Below, one piece after another: positions 7,009-13,231 of a stretch of 14,221 nt of DNA (positions are counted from its first letter, which is position 1; every line of letters starts with the position of its first letter). The translations under genes were made by a program, and so were the position numbers. The notes under the pieces were generated by a model that did not search any database, was not told the DNA's origin, and saw only the letters and a list, made by a program, of their open reading frames with translations. The stretch lies in assembly GCA_016938535.1 (NCBI GenBank), contig JAFGUL010000002.1:1-14221 (forward strand). Direction: 5' to 3'. Origin of the DNA: Candidatus Delongbacteria bacterium. Its GTDB lineage: Bacteria; Delongbacteria; UBA4055.

Positions 7009-8154
7009 TTACTGCTGTTTTTTGTCAAGAAACCATTTTTCGGATTCTTTAAGACTAGCCTTGCTGATCGAAAATTCACCGTCTATCTCTTTGCACACTA
7101 TTTCATAACCGATGTCAGTAAGCTTAGCTTTAATTGCATCGCACCTGTCCTGAGGGACATAAATGTCGTTCGGACTTGAGACTATGAAAAATTTAACATT
7201 ACGGGCTTTTTTCAATACTTCGTCCGGGACCTTTGAAATATCATAATCGGGTCCAAAAGCTATGACCCCTTTAATAAGACCGGGGTTTTTTATTGCCGCA
7301 TCAATTGCGGTTGTCGCACCCTGATGGAGTCCCAGAAGATAAATTTCTTTCACGTTGTACCTTTTCTGTACTTCCGATATCATGTCCTTAATGTAGCTGA
7401 CGCTTAAATCCTCTGATTTACCTATCAGCGATTCGTTCATTTCGTCAATATTCCATCTGAACTCATTGGCCTGACCTATCGGAACACCGTAAGGAGCTTG
7501 AGGAACAACAAAAATGAATTCCGGTATATCAAAATGTTTCCATATCTTTACCATCTGGTTCTGGTTACTCGAATGTGCGTGAAGCGCAATAACTACAGTA
7601 TATTTCTTGTCGGGATAAAATGCAAGAGGTTTAGTTATTCTGCATTTTAAAAGGGTCCTTGTCTCGATGACGATATCGTCCCCGAGATTTTTGATCATCT
7701 GGCCTATGCTGTCAATAGCGGTGTCGAATACCGGCATTCCTTTGACCGGCTCGAAATCAGGGTCTTTTTTAAGGTAATTAAAGTCAACAAATCCCAGATC
7801 AACTGCCCTGTATAAAAATTTCGTGCTCAGTTCAGGCTCTTTCATAAGTGCATAAGTACAAGCCAGATTGTATGTCGCGATTATATCGTAGACATTATGG
7901 CTGAGAATGTAAAGATAATTTTGAGCAGCTTTCTTGTAATCTTTTTCCCAATAAGCCTGATCCGCAGCTATCATATAATCCCTTAGATCTTTTTCCAGAA
8001 AATCTCCTATGTTCTTATCCATAGGATCTATCTTTTCCGGATTGGACCAGTCTTTGACAGAGATAGCCATAGTTTTCACTTTACCGCTTTCCTCTTTCGT
8101 GCATGACAGAATAAATACTGTCAGAACAATCAGAATTATACTTTTCAGCTTCAT
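7009..8154 (-). CDS. Lipoprotein with TPR-like segment and degenerate alpha/beta-hydrolase domain
   Basis: A 381-residue protein with a lipoprotein signal: KLKSIILIVLTVFILSC, lipobox ILSC, Cys18. No Asp follows the Cys. Residues about 57-145 form TPR-like helices ending in a typical DPDFEPVKGMPVF cap. Residues about 155-378 resemble the esterase / phospholipase-carboxylesterase group of alpha/beta hydrolases (VVIALHAHSSNQ, FVVPQAPYG, then the nucleophile elbow). The elbow reads GLHQG (275-279), with His277 (codon CAT) where the catalytic Ser of GxSxG should be. The acid survives as Asp330 in SSPNDIYVP, but the catalytic His position, usually GGH, is GEF (Phe361). It is therefore probably a non-catalytic binding protein, not an esterase. 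It heads the cassette with the diguanylate cyclase and histidine kinase. GGGGGG seven bases before the ATG is the ribosome-binding site. Confidence 0.82.
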   Translation of the reverse strand: MKLKSIILIVLTVFILSCTKEESGKVKTMAISVKDWSNPEKIDPMDKNIGDFLEKDLRDYMIAADQAYWEKDYKKAAQNYLYILSHNVYDIIATYNLACTYALMKEPELSTKFLYRAVDLGFVDFNYLKKDPDFEPVKGMPVFDTAIDSIGQMIKNLGDDIVIETRTLLKCRITKPLAFYPDKKYTVVIALHAHSSNQNQMVKIWKHFDIPEFIFVVPQAPYGVPIGQANEFRWNIDEMNESLIGKSEDLSVSYIKDMISEVQKRYNVKEIYLLGLHQGATTAIDAAIKNPGLIKGVIAFGPDYDISKVPDEVLKKARNVKFFIVSSPNDIYVPQDRCDAIKAKLTDIGYEIVCKEIDGEFSISKASLKESEKWFLDKKQQ

Positions 8155-8161
8155 AGCGCTA

Positions 8162-8167
8162 CCCCCC
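8162..8167 (-). promoter_or_regulatory. G6 run as ribosome-binding site of the lipoprotein gene
   Basis: Six G on the minus strand, seven bases before the ATG at 8154, are the only Shine-Dalgarno-like element. The next gene in the cassette also uses a pure G-run. Confidence 0.45.
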
Positions 8168-8208
8168 GCTATTATTTTTTTTCAATTTTGATAATGACTT
8201 TCTATAAT

Positions 8209-8238
8209 AATATAAGCAATAAGTCGATCACTATGCAA
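8209..8238 (-). promoter_or_regulatory. Weak promoter candidate for the lipoprotein/DGC/HK cassette
   Basis: In the 91 bases between aroC and the lipoprotein gene, TTGCAT (8233-8238) is followed after 18 bases by TATATT (8209-8214) on the minus strand. No terminator separates aroC from the cassette, so read-through from the aro operon is equally possible. AT-richness makes chance matches likely. Confidence 0.3.
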
Positions 8239-8245
8239 ATTAAAT

Positions 8246-9241
8246 TTAATCTTTCTTTTTTATTGTCATACATTTATTGATCAGATAAAGGTCGCAGATT
8301 GCTATCGCCGCTGCGGCCTCAATTATCACGGATGACCTGAGAGCCGGACACACATCATGCCTGCCGGTTATGGCTAAGATTTCGGATTTCCCCGTTTGCA
8401 GATTGAGCGCTTCCTGCGGTTTCGATATCGATGAAGGCGGCCTCATCGCAGTCCTGAAAAACACCCGGTTCCCGTTCGACAGGCCTGCCGTTACACCGCC
8501 GCAGCTGTTGGTTGCGGTTACACCTGAAACATCAACTAAACGGTCGTTATATTCGCTGCCTTTCATGTCGGCCGAGGCGAAACCTTTCCCGAACTCAACA
8601 CCTTTCACGCTGGGGATCGAGAATACTATATGGGATATCGCAGACTCAAGGGAATTGAAAAAAGGCTCGCCGACGCCTGCAGGGAGACCGTCAATTCTGC
8701 ATTCTATGACGCCTCCTATACTGTCGCTCTCTTTGACGGCTTTAAGGACACTTCGGTTTATTTCGGCCGAACCGCCCGCCCGTACCAGGTCCGAGCTAAA
8801 CTTGACTCCCTTAAGTATCTTTTTTGCTATTACTCCTGCAGCTACAAGCCCCAGCGTCAGCCTTGCGGAAAAATGTCCGCCGCCCCTGAGATCGTTGAAC
8901 CCTCCGAATTTTACTCCCGCTGAGAAATCCGCCTGACCGGGCCTGGGTACCGATCTGAACTTTTCATAATCGCGGCTTCGTATATTTTCGTTAGCAAACT
9001 CAATCAGTATCGGCGACCCTGTGGTTTTTCCTTTAAAAACACCGCTTTTTATGTTTGGAATATCACTTTCTTTTCTTTCCGTTGTACCTTTCGACAGAGG
9101 TTTTCTCCGGTTCAGATCGGATATCAGATCACCTGTCTTTAAGCTTATACCGGCCGGACAACCGTCAATTATGACACCGACACATGGTCCGTGCGATTCT
9201 CCGTAAATATGTATCCTGAAGATTGTCCCGAAACTGTTCAT
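8246..9241 (-). CDS. aroC: Chorismate synthase
   Basis: Converts 5-enolpyruvylshikimate 3-phosphate to chorismate using reduced FMN, the last step of the shikimate pathway. At 331 residues it is near the short end of the family (about 330-390). Signature one is GESHG with His17; signature two is RGGGHFSARLT (119-129); signature three is GRHDVCPALR (293-302). NRRKP, SIGGVIECRIDGLPAG and MRPPSSI are also family features. The usual RPGHAD motif reads RPGQAD (100-105): Gln103, codon CAG, replaces the second conserved catalytic His (His106 in the Neurospora enzyme), so activity may be lowered or depend on another residue. The ATG overlaps the aroA stop by four bases (ATGA), implying coupled translation. 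The identity is secure; full activity is not. Confidence 0.95.
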   Translation of the reverse strand: MNSFGTIFRIHIYGESHGPCVGVIIDGCPAGISLKTGDLISDLNRRKPLSKGTTERKESDIPNIKSGVFKGKTTGSPILIEFANENIRSRDYEKFRSVPRPGQADFSAGVKFGGFNDLRGGGHFSARLTLGLVAAGVIAKKILKGVKFSSDLVRAGGSAEINRSVLKAVKESDSIGGVIECRIDGLPAGVGEPFFNSLESAISHIVFSIPSVKGVEFGKGFASADMKGSEYNDRLVDVSGVTATNSCGGVTAGLSNGNRVFFRTAMRPPSSISKPQEALNLQTGKSEILAITGRHDVCPALRSSVIIEAAAAIAICDLYLINKCMTIKKKD

Positions 9242-10485
9242 CTCTGCTGCTCCTTCAAATAATTCAGTGCCTTAAAAAAATACGGAAATGATTTACCTAC
9301 ACATTCAGGGTCTTTAATAAGAAGACCTCCCTCTGAATTTAAAGCCGCGACAGCCATCCCCATAGCTATCCTGTGATCGTTATGAGGATCGAGCTCTGTA
9401 TATACAAGCTCGCTTTTTCTTACTGAAATGTACCCTCTTCTGAACTCAATAAGGGCGCCGGCCTTTTTTAGTTCCGTCGCAATTACTTCAGGTCTGTTCG
9501 ACTCCTTATCTTTAAGCCTCTCGTAATTATATATTTTTGTTTCGCCATCAGCATTTAATCCAAGTATCACCAGCGGAACGAAAAGATCGGGACAGTTTTT
9601 GATATCTGCCCTGATTCCTTTTAATTCACTTTTGCTGACCGTGACTGAACTCTGATTTGAAAATACTTCCGCGCCTGACAACTTTATAAATTCTGTTATT
9701 GCCCTGTCAGCCTGAAGACTTTCCCTGTTCAAACCGCTTACTGTTACTGATCCGGCGACAGCTCCGGCGACAAGAAATATGGCTGCCGAAGACCAGTCGC
9801 CTTCTATATCGACCTTGCCGGAAATAAACTCCCTTCCACCTTTGATAAATATCTTTTTCTCTCCGTCCAGTTTTATCTCCGCGCCGAACTGATTTAATAG
9901 TTTCGCAGTCATTTCAATATAAGGAAAGCTGACAGGATTTTTCAATACGATCTCGCTGTCACCTTCCACCATCGAAAGCGCGAAAAGAAGACCTGAGATC
10001 AGCTGAGAACCCGTTGGGTTGTCAACTGCTGCTTTTCCGCTTTTCAAAGGCCCTCTGATCTTAAGGCATTTCTTATCAAGAATACACTCAGATCCGAGTT
10101 GGGACAATACTTCACAAATACGCTGATTTCCCCTTTTTAACAGTTCTTCCGTTCCGAAAATTCTGTAAAATCCTTCATATAGCGATAGAACTGGAGCAAA
10201 AAGCCTTAAGCATAAACCTGATTCGTTACAAAATATATCTGCTTTCTTAAGTTTTTCAGGGCCCCTGATCTTGAACGAATTTCCGAAAAAAATAAACTCC
10301 GCTCCCAGTCTCCTGACAGAACTCAATACAGATTCAGAATCTCTACTCTCTCCATAGTTTGTTATCTCTATTCCTTTTTTATTCAAAAGCCCGAGCAGAA
10401 GCACTCTCTGTATCTGACTTTTTGAAGGATAGGCGGTGATCTCTCCCGATATAGTACCGTTATCTATTAAAATGTTTTCAGGCAT
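9238..10485 (-). CDS. aroA: 3-phosphoshikimate 1-carboxyvinyltransferase (EPSP synthase)
   Basis: Joins shikimate 3-phosphate and phosphoenolpyruvate to form EPSP. At 415 residues it is close to the usual 420-440. The N-terminal YPSKSQIQR supplies Lys22, Ser23 and Arg27 for substrate binding. GSQLISGLL (159-167) corresponds to the SSQ loop, EGDWSSAAIFL (228-238) to the EGD-SSA motif, NCPDLFVPL contributes the catalytic Asp300, and NDHRIAMG (369-376) and ECVGKSFPYFF (394-404) close the active site. The loop that reads NAGT in E. coli, contacting PEP and the competitive inhibitor glyphosate, is NESG here (87-90), as in divergent members of the family. The start overlaps the end of aroE-aroK by eight bases and the stop overlaps aroC by four, so this is the middle gene of a tight operon. 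Confidence 0.96.
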   Translation of the reverse strand: MPENILIDNGTISGEITAYPSKSQIQRVLLLGLLNKKGIEITNYGESRDSESVLSSVRRLGAEFIFFGNSFKIRGPEKLKKADIFCNESGLCLRLFAPVLSLYEGFYRIFGTEELLKRGNQRICEVLSQLGSECILDKKCLKIRGPLKSGKAAVDNPTGSQLISGLLFALSMVEGDSEIVLKNPVSFPYIEMTAKLLNQFGAEIKLDGEKKIFIKGGREFISGKVDIEGDWSSAAIFLVAGAVAGSVTVSGLNRESLQADRAITEFIKLSGAEVFSNQSSVTVSKSELKGIRADIKNCPDLFVPLVILGLNADGETKIYNYERLKDKESNRPEVIATELKKAGALIEFRRGYISVRKSELVYTELDPHNDHRIAMGMAVAALNSEGGLLIKDPECVGKSFPYFFKALNYLKEQQR

Positions 10486-11749
10486 CGATCTCCCTTATGA
10501 TGTTTTCAGATTCTTTCACCGCGTCGTTAGTTCTTACAGACACAATAAGATCCGCACATGAAACATAATCATTCTTTCTTGACACGAACATCCTCTCCCA
10601 GGCAGACTCTGGATCGTTAATACTGAACATCGGTCTTTTAGTCAATTCCGCCTCACTGATTCTCGATAATATGACATCATACCCGATATCTAAAAGTACA
10701 GTATAGCAGCTCTCTTTTAATATTTTCCTGTTCTTTTCTGAACTTAAAGCTCCGGCTCCTACCGAGATAACCGTATTTGCTGCTGAACAAGCCTTTTCTA
10801 AGGCTCTTTCTTCGAGCATCCTGAAATATTCTTCTCCTTCCTGAATGAATATATCGCTAATTTTTTTACCGGCCGACAGTTCTATAATTTCATCAGTATC
10901 GATATGATCCATTTCATAATGACCTGAAATTTTTTTACCATAAGCCGTCTTCCCGCTAAGAGTAGGTCCGATCAGAGCTATGTTCTTACGTCTATCCTGT
11001 ATTTCAAGGCTCTTTTTCATATCGTTAATATCCGGATATACGTCGAAAAAATGCTCGTATGATTTTGCCGCCTGATATATGAGCCATTCATATCCGCTTA
11101 TATACCGTTTGCAGAACGGTTTTAAATTCTCGTCCGAATAATTAGCGTTCAGTACTATTGTACGGCTGAGATATCCCTGAAGAAATTCAGGTATTCGGGT
11201 CACTGCGGAGATCATCAGGTATGTGTCTTTCAAATTATCCTTTAGTTCATCGAATTTTATGCTGCTGCATTTTAGCTCTGAAGATATTTTCTCAGCTTTA
11301 TGATCGGTCCTGTTGCATATAAATACATCTCCGCCGAGTTCTTTCACAGCATAAACCGCTGCTTTTGCCGCCCCCCCCGCCCCGACAACAATACATTTTT
11401 TATCCTTTACTTCTATTCCGTTATTTACAAGAGAGTGTTCCACGCCGTAAACATCGGTATTCAATCCATAAATGGAATCATTTCTTTTAATTACAACATT
11501 TACAGCTCCGGTCTGTTTCGAAATATTATCAGTATTTTCAAGCAGATTGAAAACCTCTTCCTTGAAAGGCGAAGTGATATTAACTCCGGAGAATCCGTAT
11601 TTACGAATCATTTGCATAATTCCGCTACTATCCTTCATTGAAAAAGCTAAGTACCTGCACTCCATTTCATACTTACTGAAAAGAGAGTTGAATATCGCCG
11701 GACTTCTGCTGTGCCCGGCCGGATTGCCTATGAGTGCGTATTTTTTCAT
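10478..11749 (-). CDS. aroE-aroK: Fused shikimate dehydrogenase / shikimate kinase
   Basis: A 423-residue bifunctional protein for two consecutive pathway steps: dehydroshikimate to shikimate (NADPH), then phosphorylation by ATP. Residues 1 to about 245 are AroE: GHSRSP shikimate site, NITSPFK with Lys63, GLNTDVYG with Asp99, the NADP loop GAGGAAKA (123-130), NRT at 146 and a C-terminal QAA helix. Residues about 254-423 are AroK: P-loop GPTLSGKT (261-268), DTDEIIE with Asp286, GEEYFR with Arg310, LTKRP lid Arg372 and SRKNDY Arg391. The kinase GGG motif is GAG (331-333) and the fourth P-loop Gly is Leu, both mild departures. There is no stop or frame break at the junction. The MKKYALIGNPAGHSRSP start is canonical, yet no Shine-Dalgarno precedes it. 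A run of eight G lies in the NADP-loop codons. Confidence 0.94.
   Translation of the reverse strand: MKKYALIGNPAGHSRSPAIFNSLFSKYEMECRYLAFSMKDSSGIMQMIRKYGFSGVNITSPFKEEVFNLLENTDNISKQTGAVNVVIKRNDSIYGLNTDVYGVEHSLVNNGIEVKDKKCIVVGAGGAAKAAVYAVKELGGDVFICNRTDHKAEKISSELKCSSIKFDELKDNLKDTYLMISAVTRIPEFLQGYLSRTIVLNANYSDENLKPFCKRYISGYEWLIYQAAKSYEHFFDVYPDINDMKKSLEIQDRRKNIALIGPTLSGKTAYGKKISGHYEMDHIDTDEIIELSAGKKISDIFIQEGEEYFRMLEERALEKACSAANTVISVGAGALSSEKNRKILKESCYTVLLDIGYDVILSRISEAELTKRPMFSINDPESAWERMFVSRKNDYVSCADLIVSVRTNDAVKESENIIREIDA
11371..11378 (-). repeat. G8 homopolymer inside aroE coding sequence
   Basis: Eight consecutive G on the minus strand lie within the GAGGA codons of the AroE NADP-binding loop (about residues 124-127). 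A one-base slip would truncate AroE and remove the fused kinase. Confidence 0.9.
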
Positions 11750-11750
11750 A

Positions 11751-11837
11751 TTATATATTTTGAGATTCTGATCCCGCCTTCCGGTTCGAAGAACTCATCT
11801 GCTTTTGAGTTTCATCCTCTTTCTTAGTAATTTTCAC
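11751..11837 (-). CDS. Possible 28-codon upstream ORF coupled to aroE-aroK
   Basis: An open frame on the minus strand starting at GTG (11837) encodes a polar, charged 28-residue peptide beginning (M)KITKKEDETQKQM and ending GSESQNI. Its TAA is separated from the aroE-aroK ATG by one base (TAA-T-ATG). This spacing allows a terminating ribosome to restart on aroE-aroK, which itself has no Shine-Dalgarno. An AAAGAG element precedes the GTG, but only two bases away. An internal ATG at codon 14 could also start it. No domain or homologue is recognised, and the ORF is short enough to arise by chance. Confidence 0.3.
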   Translation of the reverse strand: MKITKKEDETQKQMSSSNRKAGSESQNI

Positions 11838-11850
11838 AACTCTTTTTTTT

Positions 11851-11860
11851 AGACCGGTCT
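11851..11860. promoter_or_regulatory. Perfect 10-bp palindrome in the aro leader
   Basis: AGACCGGTCT reads the same on both strands and sits between the pyrC terminator and the possible upstream ORF, next to an eight-base T/A run. It could be an operator half-way into the aro leader. No clear promoter overlaps it and no regulator is indicated. Confidence 0.2.
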
Positions 11861-11873
11861 CTTAGTGAACAAT

Positions 11874-11910
11874 CATAAACAAAAGGCGGGTCACCCCGCC
11901 TTTGTTTATG
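11874..11910 (-). terminator. Intrinsic terminator of pyrB-pyrC
   Basis: An inverted repeat of about 16 bp per arm with a GTGA loop: CATAAACAAAGGCGGG pairs with CCCGCCTTTTGTTTATG apart from one extra T. The GC-rich core AAAGGCGGG/CCCGCCTTT is followed by a T-rich tail on the minus strand. The other strand also ends in T-rich sequence, so it may work both ways. The pyrC stop codon (11906-11908) lies inside the stem. Confidence 0.85.
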
Positions 11911-13231
11911 CCTTATAAACCTTTCCGTTATTGATGGTGTAAAGCACTTTCCCGAAATGAGTATCGTCGTGGAAGCATGTGTTTATGGAGAGAGAATTCA
12001 GCTTCCTTCTGTCCACTTTCCACTTTTTGTCTTTATCGAATATTACCAGCTCGGCCGTTTTCCCTTTTTGAAAAAGATCGGCTTCGAGATTTAATATTTT
12101 TCTGGGATTGACCGTGATCTTCTTCAGAAACTCCATCAGGCTCAGTTTTTTCTTCCTGACCAGATAGGTTATTCCCGCCGAGAACATTGTTTCCAGACCC
12201 AGAACGCCGAAAGGAGCAAAATCAAACTCAACATTTTTCTTTTCAGACGGGTGGGGTGCGTGATCTGTAGCTATTGCGTCAATGGTTCCGTCCTTAAGAG
12301 CTTTATGGACCGCATCGACATCCTCCTGCGTACGAAGCGGAGGATTCATTTTATAATCTGTAGAAAAAGTTCTAACCATATCGTCGGTTAGGGAGAAATG
12401 ATGCGGGGTAACTTCGCAGGTCACTTTCAGGCCTTCCTTCTTAGCTTTTCTTACGAGCTCGATACTCTCTTTTACGCTGACATGCTGAAAATGCACTGTA
12501 CCGCCTACATAACGGGCTATCTCGATGTCCCTTGCAACATTGATCGATTCTGCTATCGCCGGTATATATGACATGCCGAGTTCCGTTGACGACAGAGATT
12601 CGTTCATAACACCTTCGACGAATGAGTGATCCTCAGGGTGCACAAGTATGGGTGTTCCGAACATTTTTGCGTATTCAAGCGCGCCTTTCATTGTTTCGGA
12701 CGACTGTATCCCGCTGCCGTCATCGGAGAAAGCGGGCGCGCCCGCTTCAAAGAGCTCGGTCATCTCGACGATGGTCTTTCCCTCGCGCTTTATCGTCACT
12801 GCCGGTATCTGATGAACATCGACCAGCAGGCCTTTGACCCTGCTTTTGATGTCGTTGTAAACGAATTTATTGTCAACGCAGGGAGTCGTGTTCGCCATAG
12901 CCGCGAGGGCCGTCACTCCGCCCGCCATGGCGGCGTTCGTTCCGGAAACGAAGTTCTCCGCCTGCTCGTAACCGGGCTCTCTCAAATGAACATGCATATC
13001 GAAAAATCCGTGTGACACATACAATCCCTTAGCGTTGATCGCTTCGCAGCCCCTTTCAGCTTTGAGATTCTTTGCGATTTTTTCGATCTTACCGTTCGAG
13101 ATCAGAATATCGGATGCGTATTCTTTTTCTGAAAAAGGATCTATTATCGTGCCGTTCTTTATAAGAATTTTCTTGGGCAGGGTTTTATATAAAGGTTCGC
13201 ATAGACTTATATTATTTATCATTCTTTTCAT
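11906..13231 (-). CDS. pyrC: Dihydroorotase
   Basis: Zinc-dependent amidohydrolase that cyclises N-carbamoyl-aspartate to dihydroorotate, the third step of pyrimidine synthesis. The 441-residue protein has the type I pattern: metal-binding DMHVHLREPG (His80, His82), NTTPCVD, SDDG with Asp170/171, HPED (His198), VHFQHVSVKES (His247/His250), TPHHFSL, NPPLR and TDHAPHPSEK (Asp323). The substrate and metal ligands of an active enzyme all appear present. About 18 residues precede the usual MPKKILIKNG-like beginning. Nevertheless the ATG at 13231 is favoured because GGAGG inside the end of pyrB stands six bases before it and the ATGA overlap couples the two genes. A strong hairpin terminator follows immediately. 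Confidence 0.96.
   Translation of the reverse strand: MKRMINNISLCEPLYKTLPKKILIKNGTIIDPFSEKEYASDILISNGKIEKIAKNLKAERGCEAINAKGLYVSHGFFDMHVHLREPGYEQAENFVSGTNAAMAGGVTALAAMANTTPCVDNKFVYNDIKSRVKGLLVDVHQIPAVTIKREGKTIVEMTELFEAGAPAFSDDGSGIQSSETMKGALEYAKMFGTPILVHPEDHSFVEGVMNESLSSTELGMSYIPAIAESINVARDIEIARYVGGTVHFQHVSVKESIELVRKAKKEGLKVTCEVTPHHFSLTDDMVRTFSTDYKMNPPLRTQEDVDAVHKALKDGTIDAIATDHAPHPSEKKNVEFDFAPFGVLGLETMFSAGITYLVRKKKLSLMEFLKKITVNPRKILNLEADLFQKGKTAELVIFDKDKKWKVDRRKLNSLSINTCFHDDTHFGKVLYTINNGKVYKA

Noticed and set aside
8370..8936. Plus-strand open frame of 188 codons
   Set aside because: It is antisense to aroC, which has all chorismate synthase signatures; no ribosome-binding site or family resemblance was seen.
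11747..11757. TATAAT touching the aroE-aroK ATG as a promoter for a leaderless transcript
   Set aside because: A start site 6-8 bases downstream would fall inside the coding sequence after the ATG, and no -35 lies at the proper distance (GGCGGG is there).
12622..13015. Plus-strand open frames opposite pyrC
   Set aside because: They are shadows of a clear dihydroorotase gene; one has Arg-rich low-quality composition.
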